Assembly: GCA_963763855.1 (NCBI GenBank)
Contig: CAVXPU010000008.1
Coordinates: forward strand, 62,001-126,000
Source of the DNA: JAIBCC01 sp963763855
GTDB taxonomy: Bacteria > Acidobacteriota > Blastocatellia > Pyrinomonadales > Pyrinomonadaceae
Length of the DNA: 64,000 nucleotides
Direction of reading: 5' to 3'
A program made the translations under genes and the position numbers. Position 1 is the stretch's first letter. Each line of letters begins with the position of its first letter. This document shows, in pieces, positions 1 through 9,210 of the stretch. The notes beneath the pieces are model-generated. The model was not told the DNA's origin. It saw only the letters and a list, made by a program, of their open reading frames with translations, and did no database searches.

Positions 1-1
1 G

Positions 2-742
2 ATTTCCGACCCTAAAAATCCGACCTGGAGTAAAACGCAGCTTTCCTCTCCTGAAAAATCAATGGAAAAGCGTTCGGGGAAATTTTCATTTTCTGAGGAT
101 GGGACGCTTGAAGGGGAAGCAAGGATTGAATTTAGCGGACACATCGCCGTTTTCCACAAAGAATATAATGACGATGATACTCCGGCTCAAAGAGAACAGA
201 CTTTGCGAAGCATTGTGAAATCAAACATCTTGGGTAATGCCGAAATCTCAGATTTTTCTATTGAAAATGTAAGTGACCCTGACAAGCCTTTTACCTACAT
301 TTTTAAGGTTCGTGTGCCCGGATATGCAACGCGAACCGGTAAACGTCTCTTTTTGCAGCCAAATGTTTTTGAGCGTGGCTCAAAGCCAATGTTTACCGCA
401 ACTAACCGAAGATATGATATTTCATTTGATTATCCTTGGGCTGAGAAAGACGACATTACGATTGAATTACCTACCGGATATTCGCTTGAAAGCCCGGATG
501 TGCCGCAATTGGTTAAAGATGGACAAGGAATAAGTTTAAACGACATAAAAATGTCAATTACCAAAGACCAAAAGACTTTGACGTACAAGCGTGATTTCTA
601 TTTCGGTGGCGGCGGCTTTCTCTACTTTCCGGCGAAAAGTTATACAGCTATTAAAGGTTTATTTGACGCCTTTTATCGAGGAAATACACATCAATTGACA
701 TTAAGACAAGGCTCAGCACAACCTGCTCCGACAAAGCCTTAA
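2..742 (+). CDS. DUF3857-family protein, C-terminal part (5' end outside window)
   Basis: The reading frame is open from the window edge without a stop, so the protein begins upstream; the ATG at 62 is only an internal methionine. About 246 residues are visible. They resemble the C-terminal beta-rich region that follows the transglutaminase core in DUF3857 proteins, with a run of hydrophobic beta strands and the segment DFYFGGGGFLYFP near the end. The gene lies 22 bp before a complete DUF3857/transglutaminase gene, so the two look like tandem paralogues in one operon. No catalytic residues are visible in this part. The role is unknown; exported transglutaminase-like proteins of this type are common in Bacteroidota and Acidobacteriota. 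Confidence 0.7.
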   Translation: MSDPKNPTWSKTQLSSPEKSMEKRSGKFSFSEDGTLEGEARIEFSGHIAVFHKEYNDDDTPAQREQTLRSIVKSNILGNAEISDFSIENVSDPDKPFTYIFKVRVPGYATRTGKRLFLQPNVFERGSKPMFTATNRRYDISFDYPWAEKDDITIELPTGYSLESPDVPQLVKDGQGISLNDIKMSITKDQKTLTYKRDFYFGGGGFLYFPAKSYTAIKGLFDAFYRGNTHQLTLRQGSAQPAPTKP

Positions 743-764
743 TATCTGACAGACTGGAGATTTT

Positions 765-2723
765 ATGTCTAAAAATTTACTCGCTTTTTTCCTCTTATTG
801 TTTGCCTTCACTATATGCGTAAAGGCAGATGATCCGGTTCCGGGTTGGATGCAAGAAGCTAATAAACGCTCTACCCCTTCGTTTGACGTAAAAGAAGTGC
901 CGGGATTAGTTTTACACGATGAGCAAAATGTCGTGCTGGATAATGATGGAAAATTAACCATTACAACAAATTACGCCGTTCGTATATTGCTTCGTGAGGG
1001 TCGCGGCTATGCATCTGCGGGGGTATCTTATTTGCAGAGTTCGAGTAAGGTTAAAGAATTTAGGGCTTGGCTTATCCGACCAAATGGAGGCGTTAAATAT
1101 TACGGAAAGAATGAGATCATTGATCGCATTTCGGATCCTGATGATATTTACAATGAGTATCGCGAAAAGGTAGTAAGTGCCACTGAAGAGGCTGATGCAG
1201 GAGCGGTTTTTGGTTATCAATCAATTGTCGAAGAGCGTCCGATTTTTACTCAGGACATTTGGGGATTTCAGGAACGCTTGCCAACATTAGTTTCACGCTA
1301 CACTCTGAGTTTACCAAATGATTGGCAAGCAAAAAGCGTAACTTTTAATCATGCACCTGTTGAACCAACGGTAAACGGAAACACATATGCTTGGGAACTT
1401 CGCGATCTAGCACCGATTCCGCCTGAATTTGCGAGTCCGAGCATTAGGAATTTGGCTGCCCGGATTGCTGTAAATTATTTCCCAACAAGTAATGCGACCA
1501 AAACCTTCTCGAGTTGGCAAGAGGTTTCTCGTTGGGGAACCGAAATGCACAATCCGCAAGTTACTTTGGATGATTCAATCGCTTCCAAAGCACGCGAATT
1601 GACCGCAAATAACACAACTGAATTCGAGAAGATCAGATCGCTCGCAAAGTTCGTTCAAAACTTGCAGTATATTTCAGTTGATATTGGAGTTGCGAGCGGA
1701 AATGGATATCGTCCGCGTCCTGCAAATCTCGTTTTACAACGCGGTTATGGCGATTGCAAAGATAAAGCGAATTTGATGCGGGCGATGCTTAAAGTATTGA
1801 AGATTGAGGCCTATCCCGTTTTCATTTACTCCGGCGACGCCGCATTTGTAAAGGAAGAATGGGTTTCTCCGAGGCAATTCAATCATTGTATTATCGCCAT
1901 TAAAGTTAGTGCTGAAACGGAAGCTTCGAGCATCATTACTCATCCTGTTATGGGGCGTTTATTGATTTTTGATGCTACCGATCCTTACACATTGCTTGGC
2001 GATCTTCCAGATCATGAGCAGGGCAGTTTTGCATTGATTGCCGCAGGAAATGATGGGGCTTTGGTGAAAATGCCTGTTGTTCCGCCAGATCTAAATCGAT
2101 TGCAGCGAAGTGCTGAAGTCACGCTAGACGCTCAGGGTAATGTAAGCGGCGTTGTTCGCGAATCTTCAAAGGGACAAACGGCAACCCAAGAAAGAACAAA
2201 TTTACGTAGGCTTTCGAGTGCTGAGTATAATCAGATGATTGAAGGCTGGATAACTCGCGGAATTTCGGGTGCAAAGATCACAAAAACGACCCCGAAAGAT
2301 AATCTCGAAGAAGGGAAATTTGATTTAGAGGTTGAATTCAATGCCTTTGCTTACGCACAATTAATGCAAAATCGTTTGATGGTATTCAAGCCTGCCGTAA
2401 TCGGCAGATTGGATCGATATTCATTTTCTGATAAGAAGCGGTTTCATCCCTATTTAATTGATTCATCGGCTTATTCTGAATCGATAAAGATCAAACTTCC
2501 GGCAGGTTTTGAAGTTGATGAAATGCCTGATCCAGCAAAATTTGAATCGTCTTTTGGAAAATACAGCGTTAATTATGAAGTAAAGGATGGTTTTTTATTA
2601 TTTACCCGGTCGATGACGCTCAATAAATCTACGATTCCTTCGGAAAAATATGATTCGGTAACGAAATTTTTTGGTCAGATTCGAGCAGCGGAACAATCGC
2701 CTGTTGTTTTAATAAAGAAATAA
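765..2723 (+). CDS. Exported DUF3857 / transglutaminase-like protein
   Basis: The 652-residue protein starts with a signal peptide (hydrophobic residues 5-19, cleavage after CVKA). Residues about 60-230 fit the DUF3857 domain. About 290-400 form a transglutaminase-like core with a Cys in RGYGDCKDKANL, a His in QFNHCIIAI and an Asp in LIFDATDPYTLLGD, the expected Cys-His-Asp triad. A beta-rich C-terminal region follows. It probably acts in the periplasm or at the cell surface; the substrate is unknown. It follows the partial paralogue by 22 bp, so co-transcription is likely. Family assignment is fairly sure, the reaction is not. Confidence 0.8.
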   Translation: MSKNLLAFFLLLFAFTICVKADDPVPGWMQEANKRSTPSFDVKEVPGLVLHDEQNVVLDNDGKLTITTNYAVRILLREGRGYASAGVSYLQSSSKVKEFRAWLIRPNGGVKYYGKNEIIDRISDPDDIYNEYREKVVSATEEADAGAVFGYQSIVEERPIFTQDIWGFQERLPTLVSRYTLSLPNDWQAKSVTFNHAPVEPTVNGNTYAWELRDLAPIPPEFASPSIRNLAARIAVNYFPTSNATKTFSSWQEVSRWGTEMHNPQVTLDDSIASKARELTANNTTEFEKIRSLAKFVQNLQYISVDIGVASGNGYRPRPANLVLQRGYGDCKDKANLMRAMLKVLKIEAYPVFIYSGDAAFVKEEWVSPRQFNHCIIAIKVSAETEASSIITHPVMGRLLIFDATDPYTLLGDLPDHEQGSFALIAAGNDGALVKMPVVPPDLNRLQRSAEVTLDAQGNVSGVVRESSKGQTATQERTNLRRLSSAEYNQMIEGWITRGISGAKITKTTPKDNLEEGKFDLEVEFNAFAYAQLMQNRLMVFKPAVIGRLDRYSFSDKKRFHPYLIDSSAYSESIKIKLPAGFEVDEMPDPAKFESSFGKYSVNYEVKDGFLLFTRSMTLNKSTIPSEKYDSVTKFFGQIRAAEQSPVVLIKK

Positions 2724-2808
2724 CCAACCAAATAATTCGAGTACAAAACGAGGCGGGAAACTAGCCTTTTTTTGTTTTGTAAAATCGCAAGATGGTAACA
2801 TAAAGCGA

Positions 2809-4269
2809 ATGTCTGAAAAATACGATTTCATTGTGATTGGCGGAGGCTCTGCGGGGCTGGTAGCGGCGGGCGGAGCGGCTTTGCTCGGGGCAAAAGTCGC
2901 TCTGATTGAAAAGAATAAACTCGGCGGCGATTGCCTTTACACAGGTTGCATTCCATCAAAAACCTTTATTCGCTCGGCAAAATTTGCAGCTGAAATGAAG
3001 CGTGCCGATAAGTTGGGATTTCGGATTGCCGATTTCGGATTTTCGAATGATAAATTTTCTTCAATAACAGACCGTATTCAGCGTATTATTGGCGTTATCG
3101 AACATCACGATTCGCCGGAAGTATTTGAAAAGATGGGAGTTGAAGTAATTTTTGGCAACGCTCAATTCATATCGCCGGACGAAATGGAAATCGTTTTGCG
3201 TAACGGCGAAAAGCGAATTTTGACTTCGAAGAGATTTTGCATCGCAACCGGTTCGCGTCCATTTACGCCTCAAATCGAAGGCTTGTATGAAACGGGCTTT
3301 ATTACAAACGAAGAAGTTTTTCAACTAAAGAATTTGCCTGAATATTTGATCGTCTTGGGTGGCGGAGCGATTGGCTTGGAGCTCGGACAATCTTTTGCAC
3401 GACTGGGTTCGAAGGTAACGATTATTGAAATGGCGGATCGAATTTTAATCAAAGAGGACGAAGAAATTTCGCAATTGATAGAGAAAATTTTTGCTGCGGA
3501 AGGCTTGCAAATTTTGAGTAAAACGAAAGCTGTTAAGTTTCATAAAAATTCTGACGGCAAAAAAGTTGTAACCGTAGAAAACGGCGGAAAGCAGACGGAA
3601 ATTGTTGGCGATGAAATACTTGTGGCGATTGGACGAGAAGCTAATGTTGATAATTTAGGACTCGAAAAGGCGAACGTTAAATTCGACAAAAAGCGAATTT
3701 TTACGGATGAATATTTGCGAACTTCTAACAAGAATATCTTTGCCGCAGGTGATATTACGGCACATTTTCAATTCACACACACCGCTGATTACGAAGCCCG
3801 GCACGTTATTCAAAATGCATTTTTGTTTTATCCGTTTACCAAGAAAGTTGATTTTTCAGTGATTCCCTGGGCAACGTATACCGACCCGGAAGTCGCACGA
3901 GTTGGCTTAACGGAAGCTGAAGCAAAAGCAAAGTTCGGTGAAAATGTGAAAGTATTTAAGGTTGAGTTTACCGACAATGACCGTGCCAATACCGAAGAAG
4001 CGTCTCAGGGTTTTGCCAAAATAGTTACGCTAAAAGGCAAAAAGATAATCGGAGCCTCAATAATTGGATTGCACGCGGGTGAATTGATTCACGAATTTGT
4101 ATTATCAATGCGGCACAATTTAACGTTGGCAGATTTGAATAAAGCCATCCACGTTTATCCTACGTTCGGCAAAATCACCCAAGCACTGGCGACCGAACAA
4201 ACGTTAGAAACTCTAAAGTCGCCATTTGCACAAAAATGGTTTAAGCGATATTTGAAGTTATGGCGTTGA
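2809..4269 (+). CDS. Pyridine nucleotide-disulfide oxidoreductase (MerA/Lpd-like)
   Basis: The 486-residue flavoenzyme has an N-terminal FAD motif GGGSAGLVAAGG, the redox pair CLYTGC at about residue 45, an NAD(P)H motif GGGAIGLELG at about 185, a second FAD motif AAGDI at about 313, and the C-terminal dimerisation domain with HVYPTFGK near 450. This is the full class I layout of dihydrolipoamide dehydrogenase, glutathione reductase and mercuric reductase. The N-terminal heavy-metal domain and C-terminal CC pair of true MerA are absent, and no mer or 2-oxoacid dehydrogenase genes are near. It most likely belongs to the broad MerA-like group of unknown substrate. Confidence 0.8.
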   Translation: MSEKYDFIVIGGGSAGLVAAGGAALLGAKVALIEKNKLGGDCLYTGCIPSKTFIRSAKFAAEMKRADKLGFRIADFGFSNDKFSSITDRIQRIIGVIEHHDSPEVFEKMGVEVIFGNAQFISPDEMEIVLRNGEKRILTSKRFCIATGSRPFTPQIEGLYETGFITNEEVFQLKNLPEYLIVLGGGAIGLELGQSFARLGSKVTIIEMADRILIKEDEEISQLIEKIFAAEGLQILSKTKAVKFHKNSDGKKVVTVENGGKQTEIVGDEILVAIGREANVDNLGLEKANVKFDKKRIFTDEYLRTSNKNIFAAGDITAHFQFTHTADYEARHVIQNAFLFYPFTKKVDFSVIPWATYTDPEVARVGLTEAEAKAKFGENVKVFKVEFTDNDRANTEEASQGFAKIVTLKGKKIIGASIIGLHAGELIHEFVLSMRHNLTLADLNKAIHVYPTFGKITQALATEQTLETLKSPFAQKWFKRYLKLWR

Positions 4270-4318
4270 ATTTCGCTGTCAAACCAATATTACGAATGGG
4301 TCTACGGTATTTACGCCT

Positions 4319-4540
4319 TTGGGCGAATGCCAAATGCGTTTACAAAAGTTTAATCGAGCTGGGAAAGATACTTTTAATTTGCACTTAAAAGAATGCGAAT
4401 ATAGATTAAATCATCGAACTGAAAATCTTTATCGCAATCTTTTTGCTGAAAAAGTATCCACTATAATATTCTTAACTACCATAACTACTAGGGGAATTTT
4501 ACGCTCATTTGCCTGGCGAATTGCGAAATTTAGTGCGTGA
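4319..4540 (+). pseudogene. IS1595-family transposase C-terminal remnant
   Basis: The frame contains LQKFNRAGKDTFNLHLKECE followed by YRLNHRTENLYRNLF. This resembles the conserved C-terminal end of IS1595/ISXO2-type transposases (KFNG...TFxLHLKECEFRFNHR). Only about 45 residues are recognisable, no catalytic DDE part is present, and the sequence after position 4460 no longer looks coding. I read it as the stump of a degraded insertion sequence. The match is from memory of the family, so moderate confidence. Confidence 0.5.
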
Positions 4541-4900
4541 ATTTACGCAGTTCGCTTATACATTTGCATCCAGTAAATAACATATTTGCCAACATTATTT
4601 GCGAGCTTGTCATTCAAAAGTTGTATTCGCTCGCTGATTTGGATTGTAATTGTATATAAGAATAGAGTTTACCTTGGTAAAGGCAAAATTCAATTGCGTA
4701 AATCGCCTATCAGTTTAAAGATTTTGGGTCGAATCAACCGCTATACAAAACCTTGTTAATTTTCTGGCATATGAATTGCAATTTTACAAAGTAAGTATTA
4801 GCAAATTGAGCCGTTTCTTTTGTCGGAGGTTTTCAGTAACGCATTTACTCCGCTTTCAAAATTTCTGATATAAAAAACAGCTAATTTTTGGAGGTGTAAT
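4541..4900. other. Non-coding stretch, nothing recognised
   Basis: About 360 bp between the transposase remnant and the next gene. It is AT-rich with stops in all frames and no RNA gene or repeat that I recognise. The last bases contain a strong ribosome binding site (GGAGGTG at 4890-4896) for the gene at 4901. The rest may be further debris of the insertion sequence. Confidence 0.5.
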
Positions 4901-5404
4901 ATGTTGAAAGCTGTCTTTACTTTTAGTTTAATGTTTCTGCTATTTTCCGTTTCTTTTGGTCAGGTATCAAGTAACAAGCAAGAAAAAGTGATCTTTAAGG
5001 CAAATACCGAATTTTCGATTCAGTTGGAAACGGCATTTGATACGGAGAAAAATAGTGTAGGCGATAATGTTAATTTCATTTTAAATGAGGATGTTAATGG
5101 CGATGGTCAGAAGATGCTGAAAGGCTCGCTGGTTTATGGAAGAATCGTTAGTGTAGAAAAGATATCTGCAAAAAATGACACGGCGAAAGCCTGCATAATG
5201 TTTGATTTCGTCAAAAACGGTGGTGATTTTATTTCATTGGTTGCAGCCGTAATCGCTATCGAGCCAAATACCGAATCAATTAAATTGAGTGCTTCGAAAA
5301 TGTTCAGCGATGGAACGTTGCTTTCATTAAAGGATAAGGAAATATCAATGGATAAAGGAAGAATTTTTCGAGTAAAACTAACGAAGGATATAGTTTCCGA
5401 GTAA
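4901..5404 (+). CDS. Exported hypothetical protein
   Basis: The 167-residue protein has a clear signal peptide (hydrophobic residues 7-19, cleavage near SFGQ) and a near-ideal Shine-Dalgarno sequence GGAGGTG five bases before the ATG. The mature part is mostly short beta-type segments with EFSIQLETAFDTEKNSVGD and LKGSLVYGRIVSVEK, which suggests a small beta-rich extracytoplasmic domain. I do not recognise a family. It is followed by a candidate terminator, so it is probably monocistronic. Confidence 0.75.
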   Translation: MLKAVFTFSLMFLLFSVSFGQVSSNKQEKVIFKANTEFSIQLETAFDTEKNSVGDNVNFILNEDVNGDGQKMLKGSLVYGRIVSVEKISAKNDTAKACIMFDFVKNGGDFISLVAAVIAIEPNTESIKLSASKMFSDGTLLSLKDKEISMDKGRIFRVKLTKDIVSE

Positions 5405-5434
5405 AACCATTTATTTCAAAGGGAAATTGAATCA

Positions 5435-5459
5435 AGGACTGTAAGAATTTTGCAGTCCT
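5435..5459 (+). terminator. Candidate rho-independent terminator
   Basis: AGGACTG (5435-5441) and CAGTCCT (5453-5459) form a perfect 7-bp stem with an 11-base loop. A T-containing tract (CTTGCTCGTTTT) follows. It lies 31 bp after the stop at 5404. The T-run is interrupted, so the call is moderate. Confidence 0.5.
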
Positions 5460-5681
5460 CTTGCTCGTTTTAAAACACACCATATTGAGTTCCAAAACGG
5501 CAATATTGCGGCACTCACTTCTCCCCTCCTAAGGCAAAAAAAGTTGAACCGAACTTCAATAATATATGTTAGACTTTGCCTAATATTTAAGGGTTTTCTG
5601 ACTTTGTCGTCTTTGTTGCGAGTGGAGAGTCGTACCTTGAATTATTCCAAAGTAGAATCAAATAGATTGGAGATTTGAATA

Positions 5682-5918
5682 ATGGACAATAATGACAAAA
5701 TGCAACTAAAAGCGGAAATAACTACCGTTCAGGCTATGCTTTCTAACGTTAGTTCTTTAAGTAGCCTGATCAAGAGCCAAGGAAGCACACCGTTTCCTGT
5801 AATGGGTCCGATGGTTATGGTGCCGACTCTTTCAACCGTCGCTGACGCTATTAAATCGCAAAATGACAATATGGAAAAATTGTTGAAAACTCTTACGAAG
5901 CTTATCGATAAGTTGTAG
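5682..5918 (+). CDS. Small hypothetical protein (78 aa)
   Basis: A 78-residue frame with a GGAG-type site about 10 bases before its ATG. It is rich in Lys, Ser, Met and Leu, lacks a signal peptide, and has an amphipathic C-terminal helix (MEKLLKTLTKLIDKL) that could be a coiled coil. A proline/methionine stretch (PFPVMGPMVMVP) sits in the middle. No family is recognised. Start, spacing and composition make it a plausible gene, but there is no homology evidence. Confidence 0.5.
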   Translation: MDNNDKMQLKAEITTVQAMLSNVSSLSSLIKSQGSTPFPVMGPMVMVPTLSTVADAIKSQNDNMEKLLKTLTKLIDKL

Positions 5919-6014
5919 TTTTGAACGCCCCCAAATGATTGTTTAGTCTCTGGTTTTGCTTTTTAGCGATACCTTTTGGTTTCTCTTGCAAATTTCCCAT
6001 TCTATTATCAAAAA

Positions 6015-7136
6015 ATGACCCAAAAACTAATATTAGTCATCTTTGTTTTTTTAGCATTAGCTTTTTCTGCGTTCGGACAAGAATTTACACAAGTCGCCGA
6101 TGGAATTGAATACGCCAAATTCACCCGCAAAATCAAAGACGAACCTGTAAACGTCAATCTTTTGAAGCTTGATTTAACAAAAGTTCGGCTCGATATTGTT
6201 CACGCATTGGACGCTGCAATTGGTTTAGAAACAACAAGTTCGATTGCATCTCGGCACGGAGCGATAGCGGCGATTAATGCGGGTTTTTTTAAATTGGATG
6301 GATTGTACAACGGTGATTCTGCCGGAGTTTTGAAGATTGACGGAAAAGTCTTAAGCGAAACTTTTGGTGATCGTATTGCACTTGGAATCTTTAATGGTGT
6401 TAGTAAAACTGAGGTTGATTTTGCCCATCTGAAATCGGAAAACTACATCTTTGCCAGAACAGATCCGCCAACTCCAATTTTGGGAATCAATCGCCGCCGC
6501 AAACATGTTGATACGATTCTATATACTCCGGAACTGCATCGAACAACACTTACAAGTGGGGAAGGCACTGAGTATGTCATAAAAAACGGTGTAATCACGC
6601 AAGTGCGGAAAAAGAAAGGAAGTTCCATGATTCCTTCGGATGGTTTTGTATTGTCGATAATCGGACACAAAGAACAGTCGTTTAGCTTAAACGACAAAGT
6701 TAAACTCGTGACCAATCTCAATCCAATACAAACGGACAGACAGCAATTCTTTCGCAAAACTGAAGATATAGTTGGCGGTGTTCCGCAACTAATCAAAAAC
6801 GGTAAAATCGAAATTACTTGGGAACAAGAAAAAATCGGCAAATCATTCGTTGAAATGCGACATCCCCGAACCGCCGTAGCGAAACTGAATGACGGAAAAT
6901 TATTAATGGTAACGGTTGATGGAAGACAGCCGAATGTCAGCGTTGGAATGAATTTGTTTGAACTTGCGGAAATGCTGCTTGAATTGGGTGCGGTTGAGGC
7001 GATGAATCTTGATGGCGGCGGTTCGACGACTATGTTTCTTAAAGATAGGGTAGTTAATCAGCCATCTGATAAAACCGGCGAACGATCCGTTAGCGATGCG
7101 ATCCTGGTTTTTCCTCGTAAGAACACGGAGCAGTAG
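6015..7136 (+). CDS. Exported phosphodiester glycosidase family protein (DUF2233/NAGPA-like)
   Basis: The protein has a signal peptide (MTQKLILVIFVFLALAFSAF) when started at the ATG at 6015; a TTG 39 bp upstream would add 13 residues before it, so I prefer the ATG. About residues 90-370 fit the NAGPA/DUF2233 fold: AAINAGFF near 85, GVPQLIKNG near 250, RHPRTAVAKLNDGKLLMVTVDGR near 285 and EAMNLDGGGSTTMF near 325. In this family the Asn-Gly-Gly and NLDGGGS loops form the active site. It probably cleaves a phosphodiester-linked sugar or exopolysaccharide outside the cytoplasm. Confidence 0.8.
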   Translation: MTQKLILVIFVFLALAFSAFGQEFTQVADGIEYAKFTRKIKDEPVNVNLLKLDLTKVRLDIVHALDAAIGLETTSSIASRHGAIAAINAGFFKLDGLYNGDSAGVLKIDGKVLSETFGDRIALGIFNGVSKTEVDFAHLKSENYIFARTDPPTPILGINRRRKHVDTILYTPELHRTTLTSGEGTEYVIKNGVITQVRKKKGSSMIPSDGFVLSIIGHKEQSFSLNDKVKLVTNLNPIQTDRQQFFRKTEDIVGGVPQLIKNGKIEITWEQEKIGKSFVEMRHPRTAVAKLNDGKLLMVTVDGRQPNVSVGMNLFELAEMLLELGAVEAMNLDGGGSTTMFLKDRVVNQPSDKTGERSVSDAILVFPRKNTEQ

Positions 7137-7157
7137 CGACTTGGCTAAATCAATAAC

Positions 7158-7541
7158 ATGGAAATATTTACAAAATTTTTAGCAGTTGGATTTGGCGGAG
7201 CGTTCGGAGCAATAGCTCGCTATGGTTTTAACTTGCTATTTGCTAAAGCCTTTTTGCCCTTTCCTTTTGCCACATTTCTAATCAATATTCTCGGCTCGTT
7301 TCTGATTGGCTTGCTCGCGTATCTCTTCACGGAAAAATTTCCCGAACACGAAAATCTACGGCTGATTTTAACGGTCGGATTTCTCGGTGCGTTCACGACA
7401 TTTTCAACCTTTGAGCTTGAAACATTTGAACTAATCCGTGAAAAGCAGGTGGCAACTGCATTTCTTTATGTTTCAGCGAGTTTTGCAGTTGGGTTGTTGG
7501 CAGTTTTTAGCGGAATTTGGGCGGCAAGGAAATTTAGCTAA
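7158..7541 (+). CDS. crcB: Fluoride ion channel CrcB/Fluc
   Basis: The 127-residue protein has four hydrophobic helices. Signature segments are GGAFGAIARYGFN in helix 1, INILGSFLIGLLAYLF in helix 2, and TVGFLGAFTTFSTFELET with the Fluc phenylalanine/threonine motif in helix 3. Fluc channels are dual-topology dimers that export fluoride. It lies 21 bp after the glycosidase gene, so no room exists for a separate fluoride riboswitch. Its 3' end overlaps purK tail-to-tail by 8 bp. Confidence 0.92.
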   Translation: MEIFTKFLAVGFGGAFGAIARYGFNLLFAKAFLPFPFATFLINILGSFLIGLLAYLFTEKFPEHENLRLILTVGFLGAFTTFSTFELETFELIREKQVATAFLYVSASFAVGLLAVFSGIWAARKFS

Positions 7542-8655
7542 GCAAGCTTTCTTTCGCTTTCCTAACGTTTTCCACAGCTTTTTCCACAGTTTCGGCAAGG
7601 CATGTCAAATGTCCCATTTTTCTCCCCTTTCGAGCTTCTTGCTTGCCATAAAGATGGAGTTTTACGTTCGGAATTTCTAAGGCTTTTGCCCAGTTCGGTT
7701 CGCCATTTTCCCAAATATCGCCCAAAAGATTCGCAATCGCAGCTGGTTTTAGAAGTTCAGTTGAGCCAAGCGGAAGTCCGCAAACGGCTCTAACTTGTTG
7801 CTCAAATTGATTGGTAACGCATGCGTCAATCGTTAAATGCCCCGAATTATGCGGACGCGGAGCGATTTCATTTACGAGAATTGCTCCATTCTTCTTCACA
7901 AAAAATTCGACACACATTGTCCCAACATAATCGAATTTTTCAGCAATTTTTCGGGTAATTTCAACTGCTTCGTCGAAAGTCTTTTTTGAAACTATTGCAG
8001 GCGAAAAACTAACGTCCAAAATATGATTGGCGTGAGCATTTTCAATAACTCCAAAATGTGCAAAATTCCCTTTGGCGTCTCTCGCACAGACGCACGAAAC
8101 TTCTTTCTCAAATTCGACAAAGTCTTCCAAAACCGCCTCTTGTCCATTTAGATTTGCGAACGCTTTCTCTATATCATTCGCTGAGTTGAGCTTGGTTTGT
8201 CCTTTGCCATCATAGCCAAATCCGGCAGTTTTCAAAACTGTCGGAAACTTAATGTTTTCAAGGTCTTGCAATGATTTTATATGCTTAAAAGGCGTGACCG
8301 GAAAGCCATTTTCAGATAGAAAAAGTTTCTCTCGCAAACGATTTTGTGTAGTGTACAGAATCTCGCCTCGCGGGTGAACCTGAACAAATTTTGCAGCAGT
8401 TTCAATGCATTCAGAAGGCACATTTTCAAATTCAAATGTCACAACATCTACCGATTTCGCAAACTTTTCAACCGCTTCTAAATCTTCGTAATGTGCATTG
8501 ATTTCAACATCTGCAATCTGCCCCATCGGAGTATCAGTTTCGGGCGAAAACGTCGCAACCCGATAGCCCAATTTGCGAGCTTCAATGGCGAACATCCTCC
8601 CCAGTTGTCCGCTCCCGAAAACGCCGATTGTTGAATTTGGAAGAACCTTTCTCAT
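7534..8655 (-). CDS. purK: 5-(carboxyamino)imidazole ribonucleotide synthase
   Basis: The 373-residue ATP-grasp enzyme carboxylates aminoimidazole ribonucleotide in purine synthesis. The N-terminal segment GVFGSGQLGRMFAIEARKLG is the PurK family signature. VLKTAGFGYDGKGQ near residue 140 and EDFVEFEKEVSCVCARD near 180 are the ATP-binding parts, and VNEIAPRPHNSGHLT near 265 carries the metal-binding Glu and Asn. Length is typical. The usual partner purE is not adjacent. The 3' end overlaps crcB on the other strand. Confidence 0.93.
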   Translation of the reverse strand: MRKVLPNSTIGVFGSGQLGRMFAIEARKLGYRVATFSPETDTPMGQIADVEINAHYEDLEAVEKFAKSVDVVTFEFENVPSECIETAAKFVQVHPRGEILYTTQNRLREKLFLSENGFPVTPFKHIKSLQDLENIKFPTVLKTAGFGYDGKGQTKLNSANDIEKAFANLNGQEAVLEDFVEFEKEVSCVCARDAKGNFAHFGVIENAHANHILDVSFSPAIVSKKTFDEAVEITRKIAEKFDYVGTMCVEFFVKKNGAILVNEIAPRPHNSGHLTIDACVTNQFEQQVRAVCGLPLGSTELLKPAAIANLLGDIWENGEPNWAKALEIPNVKLHLYGKQEARKGRKMGHLTCLAETVEKAVENVRKAKESLLS

Positions 8656-8765
8656 TATTTTGATTGAGTGAATTTTAGCATTTTCTTGAAAATTTTCATC
8701 CTAAATCTTGCGTTAGGGTAAAATCTTTTTGCCTTTTTCGCTATCACAATGGCAAAACCTTTTCT

Positions 8766-9158
8766 TTAATTCAAGTATTCTTTTTCATCATTCATGAAAT
8801 AGCCAAGCAGTAACCCAACGGCGGCACCGGAAAAAATCCAAGCTGCTCCGTAATGACTTACTTCGTAGGTTTCAGCATAGATTTGTCTGAACCAATTAAG
8901 GGCAAATCCATCACAAAAACTAGCGGTAATGGTCATTATCACGACGGCTTTTAGAATCTCTGACTTTTTAAGGTCTGCTACTTTTCGACTAATCAAAAAG
9001 AAAACATAGATCAGAGGAAAAAGCAGAATAAACATTAAGAATTTATACGGACTGTTTTCCGTCAATACATAATTTCCCAATAGTTTAACTGTTATTACGC
9101 CGCTAAACCAAAAAATAACGCCAAGTATTACGCACAAAATAAGTTTTGAATTTTTCAT
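8766..9158 (-). CDS. Small four-helix membrane protein (DUF5367-like?)
   Basis: With the ATG at 9158 the product has 130 residues and about four hydrophobic helices, including LILCVILGVIFWFSGVITV and WIFSGAAVGLLLGYFM at the two ends. An upstream TTG (9206) or ATG (9188) would extend it but adds residues without a helix pattern. It lies downstream of a Crp/Fnr regulator in the same direction. The spacing of helices recalls DUF5367 proteins, but I cannot confirm that. Confidence 0.55.
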   Translation of the reverse strand: MKNSKLILCVILGVIFWFSGVITVKLLGNYVLTENSPYKFLMFILLFPLIYVFFLISRKVADLKKSEILKAVVIMTITASFCDGFALNWFRQIYAETYEVSHYGAAWIFSGAAVGLLLGYFMNDEKEYLN

Positions 9159-9210
9159 TACTCGAAAATAACTCAAAACTGATAACATTCTTTTGACATA
9201 AATCAAAAAA